From Pseudolachnospira sp051055405 (GTDB lineage Bacteria; Bacillota; Clostridia; Lachnospirales; Lachnospiraceae), in the NCBI RefSeq assembly GCF_051055405.1, contig NZ_CP167068.1, positions 1,054,001-1,118,000 of the forward strand: DNA of 64,000 nt, written 5' to 3'. The notes under the pieces were generated by a model. It worked only from the letters and a program-made list of their open reading frames with translations. It was not told where the DNA came from and did no database searches. The translations under genes were made by a program, and so were the position numbers. Below are positions 17,197 through 26,049 of this stretch, in pieces (the first letter of the stretch is position 1; every line of letters starts with the position of its first letter).

Positions 17197-18462
17197 TTAT
17201 GCACGCTCGGCAATCTTGCTAACCCCGACGAAGATTTCCGAAATTTTAAACCAGGTAGCATAGTCGGTAATGCCGGTAGCAGGCAATCCGAACACAGACT
17301 GGAAGGTCCTCACTGCATTTTTTGTTGCTTCTCCATAAATTCCATCGACAACAAGACTGGGAATCGCTGGGTAGGCGGTGCCAATGGTGTTGAGCTGTTC
17401 CTGAAGCTGATAGACTTTTTGGCCGGAGGAACCGATGTCCAGATTCGTACCAGGCCAGGAGTAAGGGATGCCAGCGATTTCTTCCGCAGTATTGATGTAG
17501 ATAGAACTTCCATAGTAATTCCGTAGAATTTCTATTGCGGTATAGCCCTGGTCGCCAAGAGCTTTGGAACCCCACTGGCTGAGCCAATTCGGGCAAGTAA
17601 CCCGTTTTCCATCGCAATACTGCGTAAAGATTGGTTGTTTCACATCGGGCCGGGACAGATAAGCGGTAAAGATTTCATCTACGACTTCGGAAATGCTGTC
17701 GAAGATTGGCCTTCCGTAAACGTATTTTTGATCATAGGCAGTGGAGGTTGTGATCGTAAAATCATATCCCTTATTCCGATACCATTCTGTATAAACCCGG
17801 TTTAGGGTAAAGGACATAATTGCCAGAATGTTGGCTGTGATGGTATTTTTGGGCCAGGTAGAATAGATTTCACAGCTGGCTACATTTTTAATATAGTCTT
17901 TATAGGGAACGAAATAATTCTGGGCTGCGCTGTTGGAGGGAACTCCATCGTGAACAACAACCGTCTCTGGAACTACTACCCGGCTTAAAACGATTTCTCC
18001 GGTTTCATTTGTGGGTTTGATTTCTTCTTCTGCAATTTTTGGAGGAAAGTCGCCAAACAGCGTGTTGGGTGGAATATCGATCTGAGATGGAGCGTTTACG
18101 GCATCCAGAGGACGTAAAATTGCTGTCTGGAGAGATTTTTCTCCGGAAAATACTTCCGATCCTTGAATGGTTAGCGTTTGGTAACCTTCCGCACGGATTC
18201 GCAGGCTGTATTCTGCAAAAGGCTGGATATCACCGGGCTCCATGCTCAGTTCCAATGGAGGAGCGGGAAGAGAAATGGTTTCTGTTTGGCCAGAGGTATC
18301 TGTGCTGAGAGATTCCATCACAGTGGCGGCGTCTGTCTGTTGTGTGGGCTGGATTTCCACTTGGGCGCCGGAGATCGGTAGGCCAGTGAAATCAGAGACA
18401 ACATTTACCTGATAATAGCCGGAATCCGGCAGTTCCTGACTGGTTAGGATAGGATAAGCCAT
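17197..18462 (-). CDS. SleC/SpoIID-like peptidoglycan enzyme with C-terminal peptidoglycan-binding domain
   Basis: A 421-residue protein related to the clostridial spore cortex-lytic protein SleC. The N-terminal 130 residues look like a carboxypeptidase-regulatory beta domain (GYYQVNVVSDFTGLPISGAQ). The middle (about 190-335) is SpoIID-like: NRVYTEWYRNKGYDF, TSTAYDQKYVYGR and LSQWGSKALGDQGYTAIEI. The end (about 345-410) is a PG_binding_1 repeat (GSSGQKVYQLQEQLN, VDGIYGEATKNAV). The ATG at 18462 (complement) is used because AAGGAAG lies seven bases upstream. No export signal is seen, which fits synthesis in the mother cell during sporulation. The specific role is inferred. Confidence 0.8.
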   Translation of the reverse strand: MAYPILTSQELPDSGYYQVNVVSDFTGLPISGAQVEIQPTQQTDAATVMESLSTDTSGQTETISLPAPPLELSMEPGDIQPFAEYSLRIRAEGYQTLTIQGSEVFSGEKSLQTAILRPLDAVNAPSQIDIPPNTLFGDFPPKIAEEEIKPTNETGEIVLSRVVVPETVVVHDGVPSNSAAQNYFVPYKDYIKNVASCEIYSTWPKNTITANILAIMSFTLNRVYTEWYRNKGYDFTITTSTAYDQKYVYGRPIFDSISEVVDEIFTAYLSRPDVKQPIFTQYCDGKRVTCPNWLSQWGSKALGDQGYTAIEILRNYYGSSIYINTAEEIAGIPYSWPGTNLDIGSSGQKVYQLQEQLNTIGTAYPAIPSLVVDGIYGEATKNAVRTFQSVFGLPATGITDYATWFKISEIFVGVSKIAERA

Positions 18463-18562
18463 GAGAACTTCCTTAATAGATATCATGATTATTTTATTCT
18501 ATGACGTAGAAATCTGGATATGAGTCGCAGTATGTAAAAGACCGCAGGAAGGAGGAAAATAA

Positions 18563-19255
18563 ATGAGAGATGTTTCTTTTCGTCAGATGTCAGAATCCCG
18601 TCAGATAGGAATCCTTTTAGCTCTTTCCGGCGGATTTATGGACGCCTATACCTATACGGTTCGCGGTGGAGTGTTTGCCAATGCGCAGACAGGAAATATC
18701 GTTCTTTTAGGAGTGCGGCTGGCGGAAAAGAATTGGATGGGGGCGCTGGCTTATCTGATTCCGATTTTGGCTTTCCTGGCCGGGACCTTTATTGTAGAAT
18801 TTATTCGTGAACAATTTCAAAGAAGTAAGATTTTGCACTGGAGGCAAATTTGTATAGCGGTAGAAATCTTTCTTTTGATTCTAGTGGCGTTTTTTCCCCA
18901 GTCGATGAATATGGAAGCAAATGTTACGGTTTCTTTTGTCTGTGCCATGCAGGTGCAAAGTTTTCGGAAAATCAACGGTATTATTTGCGCCACTACGATG
19001 TGTACGGGAAATTTGAGAAGCGGGGTGGACCTGATTTGCCAATATTTCCGCACAAAGGACGCCTCTTTACGTAAAAAGGGAACAAGGTATTTCTTGATAG
19101 ACATTTTTTTCCTGCTGGGAGCTATGCTAGGAGTACTTTTTACAGACTGGATGAAGGAACGGTCCGTGCTTCTTTGCTGCGGACTTTTGCTGGCGGGATT
19201 TTTCTTGATGTTTCTCCAGGATAAGCCTGAAAAAGGATGCAGGAAGAGGTCGTGA
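18563..19255 (+). CDS. YoaK/DUF1275-family membrane protein
   Basis: A 230-residue integral membrane protein with about six hydrophobic helices. The N-terminal GGFMDAYTYTVRGGVFANAQTGNIV pattern is the hallmark of the DUF1275 (YoaK) family, along with FVCAMQVQSFRKINGI and TTMCTGNLRSG. The function is unknown in all members. It starts after an AGGAGG-type site and is followed by a separate promoter. Confidence 0.85.
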   Translation: MRDVSFRQMSESRQIGILLALSGGFMDAYTYTVRGGVFANAQTGNIVLLGVRLAEKNWMGALAYLIPILAFLAGTFIVEFIREQFQRSKILHWRQICIAVEIFLLILVAFFPQSMNMEANVTVSFVCAMQVQSFRKINGIICATTMCTGNLRSGVDLICQYFRTKDASLRKKGTRYFLIDIFFLLGAMLGVLFTDWMKERSVLLCCGLLLAGFFLMFLQDKPEKGCRKRS

Positions 19256-19272
19256 GAAATCAGGAGAAACAG

Positions 19273-19302
19273 TTGCTTTCAAAAGATCGGCCATGGTATA
19301 AT
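19273..19302 (+). promoter_or_regulatory. Extended -10 promoter in front of the structured repeat
   Basis: TTGCTT (19273-19278), an 18-bp spacer and TATAAT (19297-19302) with an upstream TG, predicting a start near 19309. Everything from there to the next gene at 19679 would be leader RNA or a separate small RNA. Confidence 0.7.
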
Positions 19303-19319
19303 ATACGCGAAGGCAATGA

Positions 19320-19660
19320 GCAGTGCCACGAAGTAAGATGACAAATCGGCTGCTTGCAGACGAATTTGTCATCTTACGAAGTGATAGGGCGAAGCCCGTG
19401 AACGCGAAAAGCCAAAGGATTTTCGCGTTTGCACTGCGAATAAGAGGAGCTCTAGGAGGGGCCCACCGAAGGTGGGAGGAGTCCTGGGGTCGGCTTGTGG
19501 ACGAACTTGACGGGTTAGGAAGTGATAGGGCGAAGCCCGTGAACTCGAAAAACCGAAGGATTTTCGAGTTTGCACTGCGAATAAGATGGGAATCGGGGAG
19601 GGGCCCACCGAAGGTGGGAGGAGTCCTGGGGTCGGAGTGTAGGAATTTGGATCTTTATAG
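19320..19660 (+). repeat. Transcribed structured element with two 117-bp tandem copies
   Basis: Two copies (about 19378-19493 and 19519-19635, offset 141-142 bases) each hold a GGGC-GAA-GCCC hairpin, a 10-bp hairpin with a nine-base loop (19401-19429 and 19542-19570), and a CCCACC-GAA-GGTGGG hairpin nested in a longer stem. The 10-bp stem differs between copies by a paired change, G-C to T-A, which keeps the pairing. In front of copy 1 is a 14-bp hairpin (19333-19346 with 19364-19377), and GCAGTG (19320) can close onto CACTGC (19432). This fills the 423-base gap between two genes. No known riboswitch is recognised. Confidence 0.75.
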
Positions 19661-19678
19661 AATGAAGGAGGGGCGGAT

Positions 19679-20311
19679 ATGAAAGTATTATTGATCAACG
19701 GCAGTCCCCATACCGATGGGTGCGTTTATACGGCCCTTGCGGAGTTTGCTGGACAGCTTGAGAAATACAAGGTGGAGACGGAGATTTTCCAGATTGGAAA
19801 AGACGCGATTCGCGGCTGTATCGATTGTAAGAGCTGTTGGGGCAAAGGTCATTGTGTGTTTGACGATAAAGTAAATGAGTGCATTGACAAAATTATCGAG
19901 GCCGATGGCCTTGTGATTGGCTCGCCGGTTTATTTTTCGGGTATTACCGGAAGCTTAAAGTGTCTGTTAGATCGCGTGTTTTATGACGCGAAGCGTTTAT
20001 TTTCCTATAAGCCCGCTGCGGCTGTGGTTAGCTGCCGCAGGGGAGGCGCAGGGGCCGCTTTTGATCAGATTAATAAATACTTTACCATTTCTTCTATGCC
20101 AGTGGTATCCTCTCAATATTGGAACAGTGTTCACGGGGATACGCCGGAGGAAGTGAAAGCAGACTTGGAAGGGATGCAGACGCTTCGAATGGCCGCCGAT
20201 AATATGGTTTGGCTGTTGAATTCCATTGCAGCAGGAAAAGCAGCGGGGGTGCCTTTGCCGGAGAAAGAGAAACGGGTAAAAACAAACTTTTATAAACCGG
20301 ATAAGAATTAG
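19679..20311 (+). CDS. Flavodoxin-like NADPH-dependent FMN reductase
   Basis: A 210-residue flavoprotein of the NADPH-dependent FMN reductase / iron-sulfur flavoprotein group. MKVLLINGSPHTDG at the N-terminus is the flavin phosphate-binding loop, GSPVYFSGITGSLKCLLDR is the second flavin site, and CIDCKSCWGKGHC (about 47-59) is a cysteine cluster like that of iron-sulfur flavoproteins. A strong GAAGGAGGGG site precedes the ATG. The physiological electron partner is unknown. The long structured leader upstream suggests RNA-level control or a separate small RNA. Confidence 0.85.
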   Translation: MKVLLINGSPHTDGCVYTALAEFAGQLEKYKVETEIFQIGKDAIRGCIDCKSCWGKGHCVFDDKVNECIDKIIEADGLVIGSPVYFSGITGSLKCLLDRVFYDAKRLFSYKPAAAVVSCRRGGAGAAFDQINKYFTISSMPVVSSQYWNSVHGDTPEEVKADLEGMQTLRMAADNMVWLLNSIAAGKAAGVPLPEKEKRVKTNFYKPDKN

Positions 20312-20330
20312 GAAGAGAGATTGTATTAGA

Positions 20331-21209
20331 ATGGAAACAGAAGGACGAAAGATGTGGAGGGTTTTGTACCCCGCCCTGGCGTATTGGGGAGTGACGATGC
20401 TGGTTTCCCTGCTTTTTAGCGCAGGCGCTCTGGCCTATGTGATTAACCAATACGGAATGTTAAGCATGGAACGGCTGGTTGAAAAGTCAACGCTGCTCCT
20501 TTCCGAATATCTATACGAAATGAATATCGCCAGTGCATTGGCGACTTTGCCTTTGATGCTCTGGTTCCGCCGTATGGATCAAAAACGAGCGATTTTAAAA
20601 GGCGGACAGCGTCAGTTTGAAAAAGTAAAGCCGATAGACTATATCCCTGTGGTGATTTTTGGCATATCCGCCTGCATTTTGCTCAATAACCTGATGAACC
20701 TCAGCGGGCTAATGGGCGTTTATCAGCAGACGGCAGATGAATTGAGCAGTACCTTTTACCAAGGACATCTAATCGTTGAAATCCTAGGAGTCGGTTTTCT
20801 CGTGCCGGTGACAGAAGAATTGGTATTTCGTGGACTGACCATGACGCGGATGGAAGAATATTGGGGCAAACGAAATGCGGTCCTGCTTTCCGCCTTTGTT
20901 TTTGCGGTCATCCATGGGAATTTTTTGCAAGGTCTTTATACTCTGCCATTGGGATTGATGCTGGGCTATGTCTATGCCAAGTACCGCTCTATAGCCGCGC
21001 CGATTTTGTTCCATGTCGCGGCGAATCTTGTATCAGTTACCGCCTCGGAGCTTGGGTATCTGGATTTTATGGCCGATTCCGAACCGCTATACTGGGGGAT
21101 CACGATGGGAATGGGCGTAGTTGTTTTGGGTGTGCTTTATGTGATTCAAAACCGGATTTGGGTGAAGGAGATTACCAGACCGTCGGAAGCTCCCTCGGAT
21201 GACAGGTGA
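20331..21209 (+). CDS. CPBP-family intramembrane metalloprotease
   Basis: A 292-residue multi-span membrane protein with the three CPBP (Abi/CaaX-like) motifs: EELVFRG, the histidine in VIHGNFLQG, and FHVAAN near the end. These form the metal site within the membrane. It starts 20 bases after the flavoprotein gene and is likely co-transcribed with it. Its 3' end overlaps by 38 bases the end of the opposing lipid kinase gene. Substrates of such proteases in Firmicutes include peptides and membrane proteins; none can be named here. Confidence 0.85.
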   Translation: METEGRKMWRVLYPALAYWGVTMLVSLLFSAGALAYVINQYGMLSMERLVEKSTLLLSEYLYEMNIASALATLPLMLWFRRMDQKRAILKGGQRQFEKVKPIDYIPVVIFGISACILLNNLMNLSGLMGVYQQTADELSSTFYQGHLIVEILGVGFLVPVTEELVFRGLTMTRMEEYWGKRNAVLLSAFVFAVIHGNFLQGLYTLPLGLMLGYVYAKYRSIAAPILFHVAANLVSVTASELGYLDFMADSEPLYWGITMGMGVVVLGVLYVIQNRIWVKEITRPSEAPSDDR

Positions 21210-22104
21210 TCTCCATTCCATAGTAAAAACCAAGGACCTCGCCGTCTGTGTGAAGGGGCAGAGGAGCGTTTAGCCGAAGGGATGCTTCCCGGCAGCGGAT
21301 CAGTTTGACTCCATTCAGCCGGGTATGGCGTCCGCCAAGCATTGCGGTAAATAAGACCGCGGTGAAACGGAGTCTGGATTTTGCCGTTACAATACACAAA
21401 TCCAGATATCCGTCGTCGACTTTGGCGCCAGGGGCAAATGGAAAACCGCCTCCTTCATACGGGAGGTTATGGCAGGAGATAAATGCTATGTTTTTGAGGG
21501 GAATGGACGCTTGCTTGTCCACTTTTAACGTACCATCCGTAAAGCGGCAATGGATGATCTGCTGAATGCCAATGATCAGGTAAGAAATCTTTCCCATATG
21601 AACGGCATTGAGCAGTTTTTTTATTTTTGTTTGATTCATCTGATGACAGACGGCTGCGTCGTATCCCATTCCGCAGCTGACAAGAAACCGGCGGGAGGCG
21701 GGACGTGCCTTGTCCCCATAGCAGACAGCGCCATAGTCTAGCTGATAGAAGTACTTGGGATTTAAAATATGCGCCAAGGCTTGCGCAGGATCAGCGGGAA
21801 GCTTCATACCCCGCGCAAAGTCATTTCCAGAACCAGTGGGAAGGTAGCCAAGTACCGGCGCGTTTTCCATATGGAATCCGTTCAGCGCTTCATTAAGACT
21901 GCCGTCTCCGCCCATGATGGTTACGATAGGAGCCGGTTCTTCTTTTTCTTTTGTCAATTGGGCGGCCAATTTGCTTCCGTGACCAGGATACTCGGTAAAA
22001 AACTGCTGATAGATCAAATCCTGGGGAAGTAATGATTTTAGATTTTCCCAAATCTTTTTTCCCTTTCCGGAGCGGGAATGGGGATTGATGATGAAACGCA
22101 GCAT
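21172..22104 (-). CDS. Diacylglycerol kinase family lipid kinase
   Basis: A 310-residue soluble or membrane-attached kinase of the DagK/YegS type, which phosphorylates diacylglycerol or a related lipid for phospholipid recycling. The N-terminal FIINPHSRSGKG and the ATP motif IMGGDGSLNEALNG are clear, as is LPTGSGNDFARG. The start at 22104 (complement) follows AAAGGAGG; a longer in-frame start is less likely. It converges on and overlaps the CPBP gene. Confidence 0.9.
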   Translation of the reverse strand: MLRFIINPHSRSGKGKKIWENLKSLLPQDLIYQQFFTEYPGHGSKLAAQLTKEKEEPAPIVTIMGGDGSLNEALNGFHMENAPVLGYLPTGSGNDFARGMKLPADPAQALAHILNPKYFYQLDYGAVCYGDKARPASRRFLVSCGMGYDAAVCHQMNQTKIKKLLNAVHMGKISYLIIGIQQIIHCRFTDGTLKVDKQASIPLKNIAFISCHNLPYEGGGFPFAPGAKVDDGYLDLCIVTAKSRLRFTAVLFTAMLGGRHTRLNGVKLIRCREASLRLNAPLPLHTDGEVLGFYYGMEITCHPRELPTVW

Positions 22105-22202
22105 GGCGATTCCTCCTTTGTTTTTATGGTCATTCATATCCCACAAATACAAATAAACCGAAACAAAAGAGATTCCTCTGTTTCGGCTTATGATATAAGG
22201 CG

Positions 22203-22276
22203 TAGCGGAGAAGGGATTTGAACCCCTGACACCACGGGTATGAACCGTGTGCTCTCGCCAACTGAGCTACTCCGCC
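22203..22276 (-). tRNA. tRNA-Met (CAT), elongator type
   Basis: A 74-base cloverleaf on the minus strand. The acceptor stem is GGCGGAG with CTCCGCT and a G1-U72 pair, as in the Bacillus elongator tRNA-Met. The anticodon loop reads TTCATAC. The CCA end is not encoded. Confidence 0.95.
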
Positions 22277-22286
22277 ATATTAGGTC

Positions 22287-22359
22287 TGGGGCCTATAGGG
22301 CTCGAACCTATGACCCTCTGCTTGTAAGGCAGATGCTCTCCCAGCTGAGCTAAGACCCC
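22287..22359 (-). tRNA. tRNA-Val (TAC)
   Basis: A 73-base cloverleaf on the minus strand with acceptor GGGGTCT, anticodon loop CTTACAA and TTCGAGC T-loop. It lies ten bases upstream of tRNA-Met in the same transcript. The CCA end is not encoded. Confidence 0.95.
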
Positions 22360-22396
22360 ATGTGTACGGCCTATCTTGGTTACTGACCGCTTAGTT

Positions 22397-22425
22397 AGTA
22401 TACTTGTTTCCCGGAAAATTGTCAA
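22397..22425 (-). promoter_or_regulatory. Promoter of the tRNA-Val/tRNA-Met operon
   Basis: On the minus strand, consensus TTGACA (complement of 22420-22425), a 17-bp spacer and TATACT (complement of 22397-22402), about 38 bases before tRNA-Val. Confidence 0.85.
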
Positions 22426-22602
22426 GCATTTCCTCGAACTTTTTTTACAAAATTTTCTTCAGAAGGGACACAATTTTTTTTACATATGTTATACTATTAT
22501 CAACGGATAAGGACGTGCATGGTATGTGGAGCATGATAAAGTTATCCCGCTATGAGACGTGTATGCTCTTGTCAATTGAAAGTATATTGAGAGGAGAAGC
22601 AA

Positions 22603-24858
22603 ATGGTAAAATTTTTATCATACTTTAAATTAAAGCGTCTTCGTCATCAGGTTTTTCTGATTTTTGCACTTTTATTGTTGCTTCTGTTTGCCTGCCTTTG
22701 GATATTCTCCTATCAATTTTATTATAAAAACTACAGTCAAAATCAGCTTTCAATCTCCGAGTTAGCTCTGGAAAATTCCCGGAAAAACCTTTCCGACTCT
22801 CTGACGATAGAAAAGTTGCGCTTGGATGCCTTTTTTAATAGCTCCAATACACAGCAGCTAATCGGCATGGGCGGCAGCTATACCAATGAGGAACTGATGA
22901 CGGTAGCCGTGGAGCTTTCCAATGTATTGGCAGTGAGCGGTTATTTTGAAGAGGCTCATCTGCGTATTCGCGGAAATGATATGGTGATTGAAGTTCGCAA
23001 CGGCAGCAGTGGATGGAATATAGATCGTGCGGTTTGGGATTGGTCTTCTTATCCAGAAGAAGGTTTTTTGGTGGACGAGAATGCAAGAAGTTATCTTCGG
23101 TATGATTTTCCTGGTTCTTATCCGCTGGCATCCCTACAGCTTTATCCGGATTTACAGAAAATGCAGGATGATATTTTTTCTGACAACAGTCTGTCTCTCC
23201 GGACGTTTTTATATACGGAGACGGGAGTTCCGTTGCTTGAAAAACTTATGGATTATCCAGAGACAGAGAACTATCGATTGACAAAGATTACTTCTTCGGA
23301 TGATTCCAGAATTTATCGTTGGGATCAGGATCCCTCCTTGTATGTTATCACCACGGATGTACAGGATGATAATTGGATACTAGTAAGTTTGATTGCTGTG
23401 GATGATTTGATGCCGCCTTTTTTAAAGGGGCTGCAGACGCTTTATCCCTATTTCCTTTGTCTAATCGGGATTGTACTGATTGGTTTTATCTTGATCTTAC
23501 GTCAAATTTGTATGCCCATTACTTCCATTGCAAAATCCGTATATCATAGTCCGCAGCCAGAGGATGATCAAAAAGAAAAGAGGCTTCCGGACAATGAAAT
23601 TTCTTTGATTGGTAAAGGAATTCAGGTAATGGAAGACCAGCAGCGTAAGTACAGTGAATTGCTGGAACGTGTAACGCCTCAGGCAGAAAGTCAATTGCTA
23701 GTTACGTTGCTTACGGATATCAACGCAGATGTTCCAATGATTCAGGCATCGCTTACATTAATGAAAAGTAAATTTTTAGGATTCGGGCAATATGCCGTCT
23801 TCGTGCTTCAATGGAAAGCTTTAGAAAATGATTCGAGCGCTATCTTAGCGGAAGGGAGCGCCCGCATAGAACTCAGCGGACTTGCAAATACGTATTGGAA
23901 AAAAGACAATGTAAGGATTTTGGAGACAGGAAAGTGTGAGTTGGCATTGGCGCTTTATTTGCAGAACGACTGCTCTGTCAGCGAATGGGGACGGCTTAGT
24001 AATGCCTTTTTGGTACAGCTCAATATCCTTGTTACCCATAAAGCTTATCAGGCATATGCAGCCGCCGGCCCTATATGTCAGGAATTAAAGGATTTGCCTG
24101 ATTCTTATCGTCAGGCAAAAGGAATTGTGGAGCAGGACAAATATTACCGTGGTCAAACACAGGAGGTGTTAGAGGATAATTCCTCATCGGTCTTTTATTA
24201 TAGAGGTCGGTCGGAGGAACTGTTGGATTCCTTGGACTCCGATCATATGCCGACGGCAGATGAATTGCTGAAACTGTTGAGGGAGATTGCGGATACTGCC
24301 AGTGGGGAAGATGCTGCACGGTTTTATCGTGCGGTTACGGATCCGATAGCGGAACGTATGCTTCGTCTGCAGGCAAAAGGCGATGAACTTTTCTTTCAAA
24401 TTAAGGCCCGATTTGATCAATGTGTTTGCACGCAGGAGCAGGAGGCGCTTTTGGAACCGCTGGGAGAGGCGGCACTTGACCTGCTGAAAACGCTTTCGCA
24501 AAAAGAGCAGTATCGCCATATTCAGGCGGCAAAACGTTATATTGAACAAGAATACTGGAATAGCGCATTGTCTTTGGAGCAAGTTAGTTCCTATTTAGGG
24601 ATTAGCGCTTCCTACTTATCCACTCTGTTTCGAAATTACTCGACGGAAGGTTTTATCGACTATCTCAACGGCTATCGTGTGGAGCAGGCAAGGCGGCTGT
24701 TGGCTCAAAGCACTTATACTGCTTCGGAAGTAGGATTCAAGACAGGTTTCAGTTCTTCTCAAAATTTTAATCGTGTATTTAAAAAGTACAGCGGTATGAC
24801 GCCTGGACAGTTTCGCAGCCAGATCAAAAATGTACAAGTGAAGGAGGATAAATTTTGA
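22603..24858 (+). CDS. Membrane-bound AraC-family sensor-regulator
   Basis: A 751-residue regulator that joins an extracellular sensor to a DNA-binding domain. Hydrophobic segments at about 14-38 and 278-300 flank an outer region of about 240 residues that should sit outside the membrane. A cytoplasmic region follows, and a C-terminal AraC double helix-turn-helix spans about 640-745 (SLEQVSSYLGISASYLSTLF, ASEVGFKTGFSSSQNFNRVF). Its TGA overlaps the TTG start of the next gene, a TRAP-type lipoprotein, so both are made together. By analogy with YesN/YtdP-like regulators it probably senses an external ligand. The target genes are not evident from position alone. Confidence 0.82.
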   Translation: MVKFLSYFKLKRLRHQVFLIFALLLLLLFACLWIFSYQFYYKNYSQNQLSISELALENSRKNLSDSLTIEKLRLDAFFNSSNTQQLIGMGGSYTNEELMTVAVELSNVLAVSGYFEEAHLRIRGNDMVIEVRNGSSGWNIDRAVWDWSSYPEEGFLVDENARSYLRYDFPGSYPLASLQLYPDLQKMQDDIFSDNSLSLRTFLYTETGVPLLEKLMDYPETENYRLTKITSSDDSRIYRWDQDPSLYVITTDVQDDNWILVSLIAVDDLMPPFLKGLQTLYPYFLCLIGIVLIGFILILRQICMPITSIAKSVYHSPQPEDDQKEKRLPDNEISLIGKGIQVMEDQQRKYSELLERVTPQAESQLLVTLLTDINADVPMIQASLTLMKSKFLGFGQYAVFVLQWKALENDSSAILAEGSARIELSGLANTYWKKDNVRILETGKCELALALYLQNDCSVSEWGRLSNAFLVQLNILVTHKAYQAYAAAGPICQELKDLPDSYRQAKGIVEQDKYYRGQTQEVLEDNSSSVFYYRGRSEELLDSLDSDHMPTADELLKLLREIADTASGEDAARFYRAVTDPIAERMLRLQAKGDELFFQIKARFDQCVCTQEQEALLEPLGEAALDLLKTLSQKEQYRHIQAAKRYIEQEYWNSALSLEQVSSYLGISASYLSTLFRNYSTEGFIDYLNGYRVEQARRLLAQSTYTASEVGFKTGFSSSQNFNRVFKKYSGMTPGQFRSQIKNVQVKEDKF

Positions 24859-25901
24859 CAGGACAAAGGTTGTTTATCTGGAGTATGTGCGTGCTGTTAC
24901 TTTTGGGAGTGTCCGGTTGTACTTCAGAAATAACAGAGACAGAAATGCTGTTTTGTCAGGCGGATGAAAAATCTGCAGAAAGCGGAACAGTAATCCTTTT
25001 GACTATGGCAGAAAAGGAAGGAACCTTTACCTATGAATGCGCCCTTCACTTTCGGCAGATCCTGGAAGCAGCAGACGCAGATTTACATGTAGACATTTAT
25101 CCCGATAATGAGATTGGCAGTATGGAACTATCGGATAAGATGCTTTATGACGGGCGGATTCAAATTCGCCTGGGCCCTGGCCCCAGTAAACTGATCCATC
25201 TTATGGGGCTTACGTCGCTTTCTGGACTTTCAGAAGAAATGACGGCGAACTGCATGGAAGACCCGGAGTGGAGGAATCTGTTACAAGAGGAATGTGCGCT
25301 CTATAAAACCAGGATTCTGGGCATCCTACCAGCCAGTGAACGGGTGATTACCAGCACTTACCCCTTGGAACGCGTCGCTGACTTTCGAGGGCTCAGTATG
25401 CGAGGAACCACTTCCGTCTATTCCATGGCAATCTGGGAGCCGCTTGGCTGTAATATAAAGAAGGTAGCGTTGGACAGTGCGGACGCTGCATTTCATCACC
25501 AATTGGTGGATGCATGGGCGGATAATACGATTTTTCATTATCTTTACTATCAGCGGTATGAAGCTCATCCATATGTAACATCGATTAAACAGCAAATTTA
25601 TCTGGAACCGTTTTACGTCAGTGAAAAATTTTATCAAAGTCTATCTCAAGAACAGAAGGACTCATTGGAATGGGCGGTTCGCGAAACCGTTGATTGGGCA
25701 AGCGATTATCGAGAAGAGTGGCTGGAAGAGCATTTGGCGGCTATGGAAGCAGCAGGCGCTGTTTTTTGTGAACTTCCGGAAAAGGAAATAGAGAAGATGA
25801 CGGCCCTTGTTTATGATTCCGCTTATGCGTTGATGGAAGAACGCTTGGGGAGCGATCTTCTTACGCGTGCACTAACGATTTTGAAAAAGCAGCAGAAATG
25901 A
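24855..25901 (+). CDS. TRAP-type (DctP-like) substrate-binding lipoprotein
   Basis: A 348-residue exported lipoprotein: an N-terminal hydrophobic segment ends in the lipobox GVSGC with Cys22 as the lipid site. The body resembles DctP-family solute receptors (DLHVDIYPDNEIGS, VADFRGLSMRG, DAWADNT, FYVSEKFYQSLSQEQKDSL), though divergent. No DctQ or DctM gene is adjacent. It begins with TTG overlapping the stop of the membrane AraC gene, so it is more likely a ligand-capture partner of that sensor than part of a full transporter. That role is inference. Confidence 0.72.
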   Translation: MTGQRLFIWSMCVLLLLGVSGCTSEITETEMLFCQADEKSAESGTVILLTMAEKEGTFTYECALHFRQILEAADADLHVDIYPDNEIGSMELSDKMLYDGRIQIRLGPGPSKLIHLMGLTSLSGLSEEMTANCMEDPEWRNLLQEECALYKTRILGILPASERVITSTYPLERVADFRGLSMRGTTSVYSMAIWEPLGCNIKKVALDSADAAFHHQLVDAWADNTIFHYLYYQRYEAHPYVTSIKQQIYLEPFYVSEKFYQSLSQEQKDSLEWAVRETVDWASDYREEWLEEHLAAMEAAGAVFCELPEKEIEKMTALVYDSAYALMEERLGSDLLTRALTILKKQQK

Positions 25902-25924
25902 AAGAAAAGATTTCTTTTTATAGC

Positions 25925-25970
25925 AAAATGCGGGTCGTTCCCCGGTTTTCTTGGGGTGGCCCGCATTTTT
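25925..25970. terminator. Bidirectional terminator
   Basis: AAAATGCGGG (25925) pairs with CCCGCATTTT (25960), with an inner CCCC/GGGG stem, between two converging genes. Confidence 0.85.
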
Positions 25971-26049
25971 CATTTTTTATCGATATCTTCCATTAGTAAG
26001 AGCATACACGCCTCATAGTGGGGGATTGAAGTATCCTATGCGTCCATCT

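Noticed and set aside
19323..19698. Open frames on both strands through the structured tandem repeat
   Set aside because: They cross perfect hairpins and show compensatory changes that preserve pairing, not protein; no suitable start context was found.
22203..22276. The CAT-anticodon tRNA as initiator or as tRNA-Ile2
   Set aside because: The acceptor start GGCGGAG with a G1-U72 pair and the overall sequence match the elongator tRNA-Met of Firmicutes; initiator features such as a C1-A72 mismatch are absent.
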